Positions 8,470-17,689 of a DNA stretch of 64,000 bases are shown here, one piece after another. The stretch's first letter is position 1; each line of letters begins with the position of its first letter. Made by a program: the position numbers and the translations under genes. Source of the stretch: Candidatus Melainabacteria bacterium (GTDB taxonomy: Bacteria; Cyanobacteriota; Vampirovibrionia; Obscuribacterales; Obscuribacteraceae); assembly GCA_003151275.1 (NCBI GenBank), contig PLXC01000035.1:124001-188000 (forward strand), read 5' to 3'. The notes below the pieces were generated by a model. The model worked only from the letters and a program-made list of their open reading frames with translations. It ran no database searches and was not told the DNA's origin.

Positions 8470-9561
8470 TCAATATTGTTTGATTACCTGTCCGCGGACA
8501 TTCAGATCAGGGCCAGGCGAAGGCGAACGCGCCGCAAAGGACGGGTCACGCACCACTCTGCTTATTGTCCTTCCTGGACGAGTATGATAGTCAAGCAGCA
8601 ATCGCCCCGGCGTCGCCAGGAGTTCGTCAGGGATTTGGGGTTCTTTGCGCGCTTCGCTCGGAGAGGTGTTATACACTCTCGTGTACAAGTCGCTTCCAAT
8701 TGCCTGTAAACCTGGTTGTCCGCGCATCTTATGCGCCTCAGCAAGTTGACTCTGCCACTCTTGCACATCTGATTGAAATTTTTCGCCGCGTTCCAAACTC
8801 TCCTGCTCATGTTGCTTGATCATTTCTGCGGCAAGGGTCTTGATATTCGCAATTTGTATGTCAGTATCGGTGCGCAGTCTTGTAATCGCTGCATCGGCAG
8901 CAGACGATGAGGATTTTCCTTTGCTGAACTGCGGACCATCTAAAAGTGCCTGTATGCGCGCGTCTCTGTCTCTTCCAAGTCGATCGATATCGGCAAGAGA
9001 GTGGTCCGCAATACTGCGCTCTTCGGCGGCACCATTTCTGCTGTTGATTTCGATCATTTCATTCGACTGTTCTTTCATCCGGTTGAGCGCTTTTGACAAA
9101 TTCAAGTCTTGAAGCGCGCCAGTCTGTAGATAGCCGAAGGCTGATGGCTGAATATTGGTTGTGATGGTTTGGCCGGTAGTTCGATATTGTCTTGCGGTGT
9201 TGACTCTTTCGATTGCCTGACGGCAGTATGTACTCAATTGGGGAGATCTAGAAAGCTGAAGCGCACGCTCATACTCAGTTAAGGATGAGTCTTCATATCC
9301 AAGGCTCTGCAAAGCATTAGCAAGATAATAGCGAGCGACCGCATCATTAGGAACTGTGTGTAAATGCATTTGCAGATGACCAACCGCATCATGGAAGTCT
9401 TTGGAATTGTAACTCTGGATTCCATGCTGCAGATCGCTCTGAGACTCTGTTGCATGCACCGGTATCACATGAAATAGGCAAGCTAGAACAAGTGCTAGTG
9501 CTTGATGGTTATATCTATTGGTAAGGATTTTGTTTGATGCCATCATGAAATTCAAAGCCAT
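8470..9561 (-). CDS. Secreted TPR/coiled-coil protein, paralog of the divergent gene at 9891
   Basis: 363 residues: a signal peptide (ALALVLACLFHVIPVHA, about 21-37), two or three TPRs (about 40-125, DAVGHLQMHL and DAVARYYLANALQSLGY), a long charged helical stretch (about 165-285, with DIDRLGRDRDARIQALLDG) and a Pro-rich tail. The segment IGSDLYTRVYNT (about 298-309) matches SGTNVFVRSYET in the divergent neighbour, which has the same domain order. The two are therefore diverged duplicates transcribed away from each other. The ATG at 9561 and another at 9546 are both possible starts, each with a weak SD. Function unknown. Confidence 0.8.
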   Translation of the reverse strand: MALNFMMASNKILTNRYNHQALALVLACLFHVIPVHATESQSDLQHGIQSYNSKDFHDAVGHLQMHLHTVPNDAVARYYLANALQSLGYEDSSLTEYERALQLSRSPQLSTYCRQAIERVNTARQYRTTGQTITTNIQPSAFGYLQTGALQDLNLSKALNRMKEQSNEMIEINSRNGAAEERSIADHSLADIDRLGRDRDARIQALLDGPQFSKGKSSSSAADAAITRLRTDTDIQIANIKTLAAEMIKQHEQESLERGEKFQSDVQEWQSQLAEAHKMRGQPGLQAIGSDLYTRVYNTSPSEARKEPQIPDELLATPGRLLLDYHTRPGRTISRVVRDPSFAARSPSPGPDLNVRGQVIKQY

Positions 9562-9601
9562 GAAAAGGAGAAAGATTCAACGGTCTTTTGACGCCAGAAC
9601 A

Positions 9602-9664
9602 ATCGGCTACCAGTAATCAAGCATTTTGACGCGTGAGCAGATCGGTTACTATCGATCAAGCATT
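9602..9664. repeat. Imperfect 24-base direct repeat
   Basis: ATCGGCTACCAGTAATCAAG plus CATT (9602-9625) recurs as ATCGGTTACTATCGATCAAG plus CATT (9641-9664), with 19 of 24 matches at a 39-base period. It lies upstream of the minus-strand TPR gene and could bind a regulator or be chance duplication. Confidence 0.4.
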
Positions 9665-9855
9665 GCTGCCATATTCAATAGAAACAACCGAGCTGGTGTG
9701 TAAAGCAATTTCTTGAGACTTGCATACATACTAACGAAGAGACGTGAAGCTTTCGTGACTCCAGAGAGTATCGCTCCGATTAGATTTGCGGTGAAAAACC
9801 AGGCGATAGGTGGCATAAAGCAATTGACCAATGTATTACACGGTCCCAACATCAC
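9649..9855 (-). CDS. Possible small hydrophobic protein or gene remnant
   Basis: A 68-codon minus-strand frame whose product is hydrophobic (PPIAWFFTANLIGAILSGV) and then basic-amphipathic (KASRLFVSMYASLKKLLYTP). Codon choice looks like real coding sequence and no clear plus-strand gene competes if the plus neighbour starts at 9891. However, there is no good SD and the reading starts abruptly, so it may be the tail of a lost membrane-protein gene. Weak call. Confidence 0.25.
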   Translation of the reverse strand: MMLGPCNTLVNCFMPPIAWFFTANLIGAILSGVTKASRLFVSMYASLKKLLYTPARLFLLNMAAMLDR

Positions 9856-9890
9856 CTCACATAGAAGCAGTCAACACGAGGCGTCGATTA

Positions 9891-10841
9891 GTGCCACTCA
9901 AGAATTTCCACGGAATTGCCGGTCTCAGCATGCTGCTAACGCTGCAAGTGCAAAGCTGCGCGTCAGCCGAGAGCTTACTTGATGAAGGTACCAGATTTTA
10001 CAGGGAATCCAACTTCGAGAAAGCCGGCAGGTGCTTTGAAGCCGAAATTAAAACAAATCCAAACAACGCTAAGGCCCATTATCTGTTGGGAAATATTTTT
10101 TTCGAACTTAACAGACACCAAGATGCTGCTCAAGAATATCGCAGGGCTATAAGTATAGATGCGCATGGTCCAGTCGCTCAATACAGCCAACAAGGATTGG
10201 CAGCGATCGAAAAGTTCAAAGCAGGTGGTAGCACCGAAGCCGCTCGGGGCACAGCGGCGTTGCAATCTCGACAAGAGAACAGTGAAACCAACGCTATCCA
10301 AAACTCCGCCAGAAGGATTTCCGCTCAAACGACTGAAACCGAGAACCACCTATCGGAAGAGTGCGAAGCCCGAATCCGCGATACCACCCATGATGCAGAG
10401 AAACGAATCGCTGATTTAGAAAAAGAGATGCAAGAAAAAATTGACTCCAATGGGGTAGCTTACCGAGGGAGAAGCGGCTCATATAACCCAGCGCCCCAAA
10501 ATCAAGTGATCAGAGACGACTATCAACGGCTGATCTCGGCAGTAAAGGATGAGCAGAACAAGAAAATTGCTGCCATAAAGCTCTCATACAAGGAGAGACA
10601 AATGGCAGCGGAAGATTCTGCCATTACTCTAGATAAAGAATATGTAGATCGCAAGCCTGGCGGGAATGTAAAACTGGCTCCATCGGGAACCAACGTCTTC
10701 GTCAGAAGCTACGAAACTGGAGGCGAGGCGTCGGGGAATCCGGTGCCTATTGCCCTACCGCCTGCCAAAACGCTTCCCGGGCTGAACTCGAAGAAGTCTT
10801 CAGGGGTAAAACTCCACGAAAACTCCACGAAATCCCCCTGA
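9891..10841 (+). CDS. Secreted TPR/coiled-coil protein, paralog of the gene at 8470
   Basis: About 316 residues from the GTG at 9891, which has GAGG nine bases upstream and gives a good signal peptide (FHGIAGLSMLLTLQVQSCASA); the frame is open back to 9831 but that part looks non-coding. Two TPRs follow (NPNNAKAHYLLGNIFFELN, DAAQEYRRAISID), then a charged coiled coil (AEKRIADLEKEMQEKID) and a Pro-rich tail. SGTNVFVRSYET corresponds to IGSDLYTRVYNT in the divergent paralog. No enzymatic motif; an exported structural or scaffold role is likely. Confidence 0.8.
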   Translation: MPLKNFHGIAGLSMLLTLQVQSCASAESLLDEGTRFYRESNFEKAGRCFEAEIKTNPNNAKAHYLLGNIFFELNRHQDAAQEYRRAISIDAHGPVAQYSQQGLAAIEKFKAGGSTEAARGTAALQSRQENSETNAIQNSARRISAQTTETENHLSEECEARIRDTTHDAEKRIADLEKEMQEKIDSNGVAYRGRSGSYNPAPQNQVIRDDYQRLISAVKDEQNKKIAAIKLSYKERQMAAEDSAITLDKEYVDRKPGGNVKLAPSGTNVFVRSYETGGEASGNPVPIALPPAKTLPGLNSKKSSGVKLHENSTKSP

Positions 10842-10921
10842 TGATCACGGACAATGATCCATTCAATGCTATGCGTTAATTTAACCACTATACATGCGTA
10901 GATCTGGTACCGATTATATAA

Positions 10922-12217
10922 ATGAATATTTTAAGATTAGCCTTGATACCAAATATGATGCTGTACCTTTGCGTCTTTTTTTGCGGCTTGCCATGCTGTG
11001 CTGATAGCGTTCCCAAACCTAGTAGCACTAAAATTATTCACGGATCCGTGTCAGAGAGCGAGCTAATCGATAACCTTGAAAGATTAGGAATCAAATGTGT
11101 TTATCATCAAGCAGCAGCAAAAGGCTATTTGGCAATAGACGACGTCCGCATGGGCAGCACTGCTTTCTACAAAGGCGTGGCAGTAGGTGATAAGGTCAAG
11201 AATCTCACAGGCACAAATGATCTATTCACCTTAACTATCGAGAGAGAGGGTCAAACTTACCAGGTCGCACTCAAAGCGCTAACACCTTCCCTGGCATCAG
11301 CTTCACCACTCAAGAGTTCAGTAGCACACGATGACAAAGATCTACCAATTCCGGTGGTCAATGTGTCGCAACAAAATCATCCAATTCCGCTTGTCAGTGT
11401 TTCACAAGACAAAATTCCACTACTAGACGTGGCAGAAAAGAAGAAGAAGGAAGCAGAAAAGAAACTTGTCCAATACGATATCGAACTTATTATAGACATT
11501 ACAGGATCAATGCAATACAAAGACGGCACCGGCGACCAGACCAAGTTTCAATGGTGTCACGAACAAGTCAGAAATTTTGCGCAACTTCTGAGTCAGTATC
11601 AAAAGACTTTTACAATCACCACATTCAATACCACATTCAATACGGAAAGACAGTGCAACGCTAATCGAGTCGAGCAAATCTACGCAACAATTGTGCCAGA
11701 AGGAGGTACAGATTTAGTAGATCCCTTGATGTCCAGATTAAACGATGCATTTGAAAACCGAAAACCTGGAAGAGCAACTTTGATCGCAGTAATAACCGAT
11801 GGCATGCCAAATGTGCCTAAAGATCCGCGTGTTGTAAACCGCGCTCTGGTTGACTTTACAAAGAAATTGACCAAGGCTGACGATGTTGTAGTTACGTTCC
11901 TACAGATTGGTGACACTTTCGATGGAAAATCCTTTTGCATCGATTTGGACGACAACCTTGTGAACGAAGGAGCCAAATTCGACATCGTCGACACCAAAAC
12001 GTTTGATGAATTGAAAAATGAAGGGTTGACCAGTGCGTTAGTGGATGCAATTACGGAAAAACGAAGTGTGCATCGTGTCACACATCATGCAGCTCCTTCG
12101 ACCTTGTCTTCAGAGGACCAAGTGAAAGTGAAAAATGCTGACGCAAAACTTCGTGAAAAAATCGATGAAAGGCAAGCTCTGGAAAAAATATTGCACCTCG
12201 AGAAGCCTCAAAAATAA
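10922..12217 (+). CDS. Exported PDZ-like plus von Willebrand factor A protein
   Basis: 431 residues: signal peptide (about 1-27), a PDZ-like domain (about 45-118, with GYLAIDDVRMGSTAFYKGVA and a GDKV turn), a variable linker, a Lys/Glu stretch (about 172-183), then a VWA domain (about 188-375). The metal-ion-dependent adhesion site is nearly complete: DITGS in place of DxSxS, the EGGTD loop threonine and VITDG. The protein probably binds a divalent metal and a partner outside the cytoplasm. It lies 51 bases upstream of a stress-protein gene on the same strand. The first ATG gives a natural signal peptide. Confidence 0.85.
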   Translation: MNILRLALIPNMMLYLCVFFCGLPCCADSVPKPSSTKIIHGSVSESELIDNLERLGIKCVYHQAAAKGYLAIDDVRMGSTAFYKGVAVGDKVKNLTGTNDLFTLTIEREGQTYQVALKALTPSLASASPLKSSVAHDDKDLPIPVVNVSQQNHPIPLVSVSQDKIPLLDVAEKKKKEAEKKLVQYDIELIIDITGSMQYKDGTGDQTKFQWCHEQVRNFAQLLSQYQKTFTITTFNTTFNTERQCNANRVEQIYATIVPEGGTDLVDPLMSRLNDAFENRKPGRATLIAVITDGMPNVPKDPRVVNRALVDFTKKLTKADDVVVTFLQIGDTFDGKSFCIDLDDNLVNEGAKFDIVDTKTFDELKNEGLTSALVDAITEKRSVHRVTHHAAPSTLSSEDQVKVKNADAKLREKIDERQALEKILHLEKPQK

Positions 12218-12268
12218 GAACCCGTGTAGAATTGTCTGGTATCTACGGGAAAGTCCGGGGGAAATGGC

Positions 12269-13177
12269 GTGAACATACTTCTAGCAATTGATAACTCGCC
12301 ACATTCACGAGTAGCTGTCGACGTTCTAATGAGTCGAATGTGGCCCGACGATACTACGTTCAAAGTCTTTTGCGCTGTGGAACGGAGAGAGCCTGTATTT
12401 GCCGTTATGAAGCGCGAAGAAGCCGAGGCATTTTTGAACAAAGCACTACAGGCGGCTGAAGAATTCACACAAGAAATTGCCAACAAATTGGCACAGAAAT
12501 TTCCTCACTGCAAAGCGCTCAACGAAGCGCAGTTCGGCGATAGCAAAGAGATGCTACTGGAAAAAACAGAATGGGCAGACCTGATTGTCGTTGGCTCACA
12601 CGGAAGACATGGGTTGCCCAGATTATTCATGGGCAGCGTTTCCCAAACCCTCCTTTTGTATGGGCAATGCTCAACTTTAATAGCTAGATATCAACAAGCG
12701 CACTCGGGCGTGCCAGAATTTGATAACAACATACTTGTGGCAATCGATGATACTGAGCATTCAAAAAACGCTCTCGATTGGGTCTTGAAGCTGCCATGGC
12801 CTGACGACGCTCGGTTTACGCTGCTATCGGTGATTGCGCCTCCTGTTGATGTTCAGACGGCTGGAGTTGATGCTCTCTACACACGTGCTGATTCTTCCGA
12901 AAGAAAGCAAATGAGAGAATCGACAAATAAGATGCTTGAAGAGTGCGCCATTCGCCTGGAAGAGAAAGTAGGCATAGGTAAAGTGAATACTGAACTGAGG
13001 AAAGGCGACTCCGTTGACATTATCCTATCCATGGCAACCTCAATCCCTGCCGGCTTGATAGTTATGGGCTCAAGAACACGTGGACATGTGACGCGCTTTT
13101 TTATGGGCAGTGTTTCTCAGGAAGTGGTCTTGAAGGCACCCTGTCCAGTTGAAGTCGTCAAACGAGTCTCCATGTAG
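12269..13177 (+). CDS. Tandem universal stress protein (two UspA domains)
   Basis: 302 residues in two UspA domains (about 1-145 and 152-302). Each has the nucleotide-binding signature Gly-x2-Gly-x9-Gly-Ser: GSHGRHGLPRLFMGS and GSRTRGHVTRFFMGS, so both probably bind ATP. The domain starts NILLAIDNS and NILVAIDDTEHS are typical. Usp proteins support survival in starvation and stress; their molecular role varies. GTG start at 12269 with GGGGGA upstream. A short imperfect inverted repeat (CCCGTGTAGA and TCTACGGG, 12222-12249) precedes the gene. Confidence 0.93.
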   Translation: MNILLAIDNSPHSRVAVDVLMSRMWPDDTTFKVFCAVERREPVFAVMKREEAEAFLNKALQAAEEFTQEIANKLAQKFPHCKALNEAQFGDSKEMLLEKTEWADLIVVGSHGRHGLPRLFMGSVSQTLLLYGQCSTLIARYQQAHSGVPEFDNNILVAIDDTEHSKNALDWVLKLPWPDDARFTLLSVIAPPVDVQTAGVDALYTRADSSERKQMRESTNKMLEECAIRLEEKVGIGKVNTELRKGDSVDIILSMATSIPAGLIVMGSRTRGHVTRFFMGSVSQEVVLKAPCPVEVVKRVSM

Positions 13178-13264
13178 CGATATGTGTTCGCGCTGCTTTC
13201 GTGGCGCTGCTTTCTGGGTGTTCGCTCTCCTTGGAGGGCGTCAGGATAGGTCAATATCCCATAG

Positions 13265-13278
13265 CACCATATATGGTG
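13265..13278. repeat. Perfect 14-base palindrome between convergent genes
   Basis: CACCATATATGGTG reads identically on both strands and sits nine bases from the end of the transglutaminase gene. No T-run follows, so a terminator is unlikely; a protein site is possible. Confidence 0.4.
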
Positions 13279-13286
13279 ACTAAGGT

Positions 13287-14141
13287 TTAGATGTTAACAA
13301 GACGAGGATCCACTACACGAGGGTCCACTAGGTCGCCGTTCGGCACTTCGTCAGCCCAAACCAAGAATTTGTCGAGGATATGCGGTCCAAACGAAGTCGT
13401 AATTGCGCAATCAGCCGCATCCCGACCAGTAGCCATTAGGATCCAACCAATGCGCCGAATGTTGTGCCTGGCGTCAAACGTGTGCCAGCGCCCGCCAAGA
13501 TAGCACTGAAAGCACGCGCTGAAGTCCATAGCCGAATCCACGGGCACCCCGATGTCACCCAAATAGCCAGTGGCGTAGCGCGAAGGAATATTCAGGGCTC
13601 GACAAAGAGTCAAGGCTAGATGCGTGAAATCTCTGCAAACACCTTTCTTATCCTGATATACCTCGTATGCACCCTTTGTCGGGTCGGCATACTGATATCC
13701 GAACTCGACATGATTGAAGACCCAGTCACAGACTGCCTGCGCACGTGTCCAACCTGGTGGCAAATGTCCAAATTGGTTCCAAGCTACGTCTGTAAGTTTA
13801 TCGACTTCACAGTATCTACTTGGAAGCAGAAACTGGAGAACCTCTGAGGGGAGATCTTCGACTGGGAGTTGAACCGCATCAGCGATGATCGGATCGGGTA
13901 CGCCGCTGTCAACGACGATCGTGTCACTGGTAACACAGAGCTTCCCAGCCGGAGCCATTATTCGTGCACAACGATTACCAAACCAATCAGTAAATTCAGT
14001 GATCGGCACCGCCGGAGTTATGGTCAGCTGATCAGGATGCAAAAGGTCATGTGCACGTGACGGGAGAAGGTGCAACAAAAAAATCATAGCGGTAGGATTG
14101 GGAAAATCGAATATCAGTTCAAAGCCAACGCGAATAAACAT
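13287..14141 (-). CDS. Transglutaminase-like cysteine protease family protein
   Basis: About 284 residues. The N-terminal half is the bacterial transglutaminase N-domain (FIRVGFELIFDFPNPTAMIF), and the core has the catalytic Cys in KGVCRDFTHLALTLCRALNI, the His in GGRWHTFDARHN and the Asp in the same motif. Such proteins are presumed proteases or amidases. The frame is open to 14186, but the ATG at 14141 has AGGAG five bases upstream and matches the usual family start. The C-terminal FGPHILDKFLVWADE stretch is also family-like. Cytoplasmic, no signal peptide. Confidence 0.92.
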   Translation of the reverse strand: MFIRVGFELIFDFPNPTAMIFLLHLLPSRAHDLLHPDQLTITPAVPITEFTDWFGNRCARIMAPAGKLCVTSDTIVVDSGVPDPIIADAVQLPVEDLPSEVLQFLLPSRYCEVDKLTDVAWNQFGHLPPGWTRAQAVCDWVFNHVEFGYQYADPTKGAYEVYQDKKGVCRDFTHLALTLCRALNIPSRYATGYLGDIGVPVDSAMDFSACFQCYLGGRWHTFDARHNIRRIGWILMATGRDAADCAITTSFGPHILDKFLVWADEVPNGDLVDPRVVDPRLVNI

Positions 14142-14324
14142 AGGTTCTCCTGGTTCTGACAGATTAGACGCGCTGCCTATCGCCACAACATCGTAGCCTA
14201 TCGTGCGAGGCGTGGCTACTTTTTTATTCTCTCGACTTTATATTTCCAAGAGTGTTTAGATGGACAGCCATTCTTAGAGAGCAGGTTTGTTTACGAACGG
14301 ATTGTCTGGTCAGCGTCAGTGTTG

Positions 14325-14825
14325 TCATCTAGCCTTACTAGAACGGACCATATAGATGACAATCGAAATCACCATAACTATGGCAAGTGTAATCAAACTG
14401 TTGGCATCAATTGAATCAGCTGCACCAATAGAAACTTGTATACAACTACAGATGGCAAAGAAAAGTATGCCGGTAACTTCTAACTTCATGACAGAGAGAA
14501 ATTTGCGAGCAAGCAAATACTGACTAGCCGCGTTTTTTTCGGTGATCGGATGCAGGTAGTTGAACGTCTGCGGAAAGCGTGCGATCACCGTCATAAGCAC
14601 ATAGTCAAAAATAGCAATGGCTATCAGAAATAACAGTGTGGATTTAGGACCCTGTCCATCCGACTTTCCAGCCAAATCAAAATGAACTGTTATTTGTTCT
14701 GGCAGACTGAACCAATAAAAGACAACAACGCCGACGGTAATGAAAATTACGAGAAACGTCATCACTTCTAGTGCCCATTCCACTTTTGACATGGGCAATT
14801 TCAGGACTGGTCGCTTAGGTTTCAT
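14325..14825 (-). CDS. DUF1648 domain membrane protein
   Basis: 166 residues with four predicted membrane segments (about 17-38, 63-82, 109-130, 142-160). The loop SLPEQITVHFDLAGKSDGQG after the first helix is the DUF1648 signature, seen in SdpI-type immunity and related proteins. No SdpC-like toxin is nearby, so an immunity role is not supported here. Its start overlaps the end of the upstream TPR gene by 11 bases, so they are probably translated together. Confidence 0.8.
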   Translation of the reverse strand: MKPKRPVLKLPMSKVEWALEVMTFLVIFITVGVVVFYWFSLPEQITVHFDLAGKSDGQGPKSTLLFLIAIAIFDYVLMTVIARFPQTFNYLHPITEKNAASQYLLARKFLSVMKLEVTGILFFAICSCIQVSIGAADSIDANSLITLAIVMVISIVIYMVRSSKAR

Positions 14826-16008
14826 CTTTCTTGTCGAACAACTTGTTGGCCATTTCGCCCACCTTCAAGAATGTGTCCAAAAAGTCGTTAACTTGAGTTG
14901 TGTGCTTGGCTCTCATCGTATCTGGTACCAGGCTAAGCGCGTCGCCAAATTTACCTTGAAATATGTAGCAGGTAAACAGCTCATTCAATAACCCCATTTC
15001 AAGCGTGCCATGATCTTTCTCGACATCATGTAACATGGCGAGCGAACGCTTGATGTATGGTTCAGCCTCTTTGAATTTGGCTCCACGCAAATAGGTTAAT
15101 CCAAGTCCGGCCAGACTATTCATCAAATTATGCTTGTCACCGCCATCGGTGCGCTCGGAAATATCCAAAGCTCTCTTATAGAATTCCACGGCGTCATCGA
15201 ATTTGCGCAGCGACAGACAAACACTTGCCAAATGATTTAGAGTCAAAACCAGACGGGGATGATTTTCAGGATATGTCTTCTCCTGGATAGCCAGAGCACG
15301 ACGCCACAAGGGCTCAGCCTTGTCCGCCATACCTCGCTTCAAATATTGCACACCAAGGTTATGCAAGCTCTCAGCAACGACTGGGTGTTCGATGCCTAAT
15401 TTGTTTTGTCGAATTTGTAAGGCGCGCTTGCACAACGGTTCGGCGAGCGCGTAGTTCTTCTTTTTCGAATGCAACACGGCAAGATTGTTTAAACTCTCGG
15501 CATAAAGCACGTCATCTTTTCCAAGTTCACGTTCCTGAATTCCTAGTGCTTGACTCAGCATCGGCTCTGCTTCTTTAAACTTATCTTGGTCTAAATTCAG
15601 TATCCCCAGCTCCGTCAAAGTTCTTGAAACCGTAAGTTCGTCTGCAGATAGACTCTTTTTTATGGCAAGAGCGTGCTTAAGCATTTCTTCTGCAAGTTCA
15701 AAGTTTTGCCTATCGGCATAAAACGCGCCAAAATTTGTCAGCAGTGCTGCTACTTCCAGTGTTTCAGGCTCTTCAGCTTGATCACCCTGGTATAGCTTCA
15801 GCGCCTTTTTAAAGGCTATCTCTGCTTCTTCATAGCGACCTTGCTTGTTGAGCGCCTCACCCAGCGCACCATATGTAGTAGCAAGGGACTCGCGCTCATC
15901 TGATTCTTCAATTTCAGCGATAGCATTCTGAAATGATCGAATTGACTCGTTATAGCGACCTTCTTTAAAAGCGGTTGCGCCTTCATTTTCGTGTTGCTGC
16001 CAGGTCAT
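14815..16008 (-). CDS. Kinesin-light-chain-like TPR protein
   Basis: 397 residues made almost wholly of 42-residue TPR units of the kinesin light chain type (about nine). Typical units are YAESLNNLAVLHSKKKNYAL and VVAESLHNLGVQYLKRGMAD, each followed by AEPLxxRALxIxE. No signal peptide or enzyme domain; a cytoplasmic scaffold is likely. It lies 20 bases downstream of a similar TPR gene and overlaps a DUF1648 gene, giving a three-gene operon (17258 to 14325). The two TPR proteins look like an old tandem duplication. Confidence 0.88.
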   Translation of the reverse strand: MTWQQHENEGATAFKEGRYNESIRSFQNAIAEIEESDERESLATTYGALGEALNKQGRYEEAEIAFKKALKLYQGDQAEEPETLEVAALLTNFGAFYADRQNFELAEEMLKHALAIKKSLSADELTVSRTLTELGILNLDQDKFKEAEPMLSQALGIQERELGKDDVLYAESLNNLAVLHSKKKNYALAEPLCKRALQIRQNKLGIEHPVVAESLHNLGVQYLKRGMADKAEPLWRRALAIQEKTYPENHPRLVLTLNHLASVCLSLRKFDDAVEFYKRALDISERTDGGDKHNLMNSLAGLGLTYLRGAKFKEAEPYIKRSLAMLHDVEKDHGTLEMGLLNELFTCYIFQGKFGDALSLVPDTMRAKHTTQVNDFLDTFLKVGEMANKLFDKKDET

Positions 16009-16028
16009 AATTGCTGCTCCCGCTTGCG

Positions 16029-17258
16029 CTATTTAATTACTTTGGCACGCTTTGCCTTTCCGTCGTTTTTAGCGTTGTTCTTAGTCTTGCTTTTATCACT
16101 GTCGCTTTTATCGCTCTTACTTTTATTGTTGCTGTTTTTACTGTCGTTCTTTTTAAGAAAGCGTTTTCCCATAGCCATCGCCGTGCTTGGCCATGTTTGA
16201 GCCGCTTTAATATAATTCTTTTGAGCCATATAACATGAAAACAAGCTGAGCCTCAAGCTATCAGTCGTCTCTTTATCCTCGATTCCGAGTTCTTTCATAC
16301 GCTCCAAAGCACGTACTGTAAATTTCTCACAATCCTTTAGCTTTCGTTCGCGCAATCGAATCCAACTGCGTTGCCGCCAAGCCAGAAGCATGTCAGAAGT
16401 ATGACCGGCGATTTCAGCGATGCCCTCAAGTTGACTATAAGATTCTTCAGCTTGGGCAAATTTGTTCTGACAGTAATAGCAAACACCAAGATTCTTGAGC
16501 ACACTTAAAATGCCGGAGTGATTGGGCGGCAAGTAGCGTTCTCGAATCGTCAAAGCGCGTTTGTAAGCTGATTCTGCTTTAGCGAAATCGTGTTGCGCTA
16601 AGGCGATCATCGCCAAGACGTGCAAACTCATTGCCACATCCGGATGCTCAATTCCCAACGCGCCTTCCCGAATCGCAAGAGCTCTGCGCGCGTATTCCTC
16701 AGCCTGTCCATATTGCTTTTGGTTGAAGCAATGCACCGCTCGCAAACCGAGAGTCGGTGCCAGCCTTATGTCATCGCGCCCCATTAATTCTTCTTGCATG
16801 GCCAATGCTTGGCTCAACAACAAATCCGCCTCTTGCGTCTTTTTTTCTGTTTCGCACCAAGTGGCAACTGAAACCATGCTATCGGCAACATCAATGTGCT
16901 TTTCGCCCAGAAGCTTCTTTCGCATCTCCAGTCCGCGTCGCAAAAGAGGCTCTGCTTGGGAGAACTTTTGCTCGTTAAAATAGACAAGTCCGAGTTCATC
17001 AATCACGCGTGCAACTTCAGCATGTTCCAAACCGAGCACTTTGCCTCGAATTGCAAGTGCGCGAGTTAAAGACGCCTCGGCTTTCGGAAAATCCTGCAGA
17101 TGAGCATAAACCTGGCCCAGGGAATACAAACTCGTGGCAACGTTAGCCTGATCCTGCCCAGCTTCCGAAACAGCCTTCTGTAAATATCTTTCCGCTTCTG
17201 AGTACTCGCCGCGCTCTAAAGCGTTTATACCTGACTGATGCAATTCGTTCCAAACCAT
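16029..17258 (-). CDS. Kinesin-light-chain-like TPR protein with charged tail
   Basis: 409 residues with about eight 42-residue TPR units (NVATSLYSLGQVYAHLQDFP, DVAMSLHVLAMIALAQHDFA, GILSVLKNLGVCYYCQNKFA). The last 45 residues are Lys/Ser/Asp/Asn-rich and certainly disordered. It shares repeat style and the NELHQSGINALERGEYSEAE opening with the downstream gene (start WQQHENEGATAFKEGRYNES), supporting tandem duplication. First gene of the three-gene operon. No signal peptide. Function unknown beyond protein binding. Confidence 0.88.
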   Translation of the reverse strand: MVWNELHQSGINALERGEYSEAERYLQKAVSEAGQDQANVATSLYSLGQVYAHLQDFPKAEASLTRALAIRGKVLGLEHAEVARVIDELGLVYFNEQKFSQAEPLLRRGLEMRKKLLGEKHIDVADSMVSVATWCETEKKTQEADLLLSQALAMQEELMGRDDIRLAPTLGLRAVHCFNQKQYGQAEEYARRALAIREGALGIEHPDVAMSLHVLAMIALAQHDFAKAESAYKRALTIRERYLPPNHSGILSVLKNLGVCYYCQNKFAQAEESYSQLEGIAEIAGHTSDMLLAWRQRSWIRLRERKLKDCEKFTVRALERMKELGIEDKETTDSLRLSLFSCYMAQKNYIKAAQTWPSTAMAMGKRFLKKNDSKNSNNKSKSDKSDSDKSKTKNNAKNDGKAKRAKVIK

Positions 17259-17646
17259 TGCGCTTAACTCTTAAAGGCAAACCATATCCCGATAAAATAA
17301 CACTTTTGCGCCCTAATTAGCCCGATTTACCCACGTTCCGATTAAAAATTCAAATGCCCCCCTAGCTTGAAGCCAGGGGTAGCGTAAAATTGAGCTGGGA
17401 TGCGCGAGCCTTCGCACCGCATTCAACACCATGACTGTGTTTTGCAGTACCTAAGTTCGTTCCAAGCAACACGCTGTTCCTGCGGTGTTGATGGGATAAG
17501 AGTCAAATTTGTAAGTTTGTTCTTTCTGCTTTTTACGGGGTGCTACGACCGGCGCTCCTTAGCTAGAATCACTATAGCGCTCTGGGGCCACTGGATGTCA
17601 AATATTTAGCGTCCCTTAATAAGTGCGCGGAGTAGGTCGGATTGAT

Positions 17647-17676
17647 ATGGAGCGCGGCTGACCACAGCCGCCCATG
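17647..17676 (+). repeat. REP-like palindrome, copy A
   Basis: ATGGAGC leads into the stem GCGGCTG (17654-17660), loop ACCA, and CAGCCGC (17665-17671). The lead-in and stem match the copy at 37520. Forms an inverted pair with copy B. Confidence 0.65.
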
Positions 17677-17689
17677 AATACGGTTCGAG

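Larger units (their letters stand above)
9562..9890. other. Shared upstream region of the divergent TPR paralogs
   Basis: About 330 bases that should contain both promoters. They also hold an imperfect direct repeat (9602-9664) and a possible small minus-strand frame (9649-9855), listed separately. Confidence 0.5.

Noticed and set aside
12222..12249. Hairpin before the universal stress gene as a riboswitch or terminator
   Set aside because: Short bulged stem with no T-run and no known aptamer pattern.
14193..14225. Hairpin GTAGCC...GGCTAC followed by six Ts
   Set aside because: Terminator-like on the plus strand, but no plus-strand gene ends upstream, and the loop is long.
14325..14825. SdpI-type immunity function for the DUF1648 protein
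   Set aside because: No SdpC-like toxin or SdpR-like regulator is near; only the shared domain is seen.
17400..17609. 69-codon plus-strand frame
   Set aside because: No SD, odd composition rich in Cys, His and Arg, and it lies in a repeat-rich gap.
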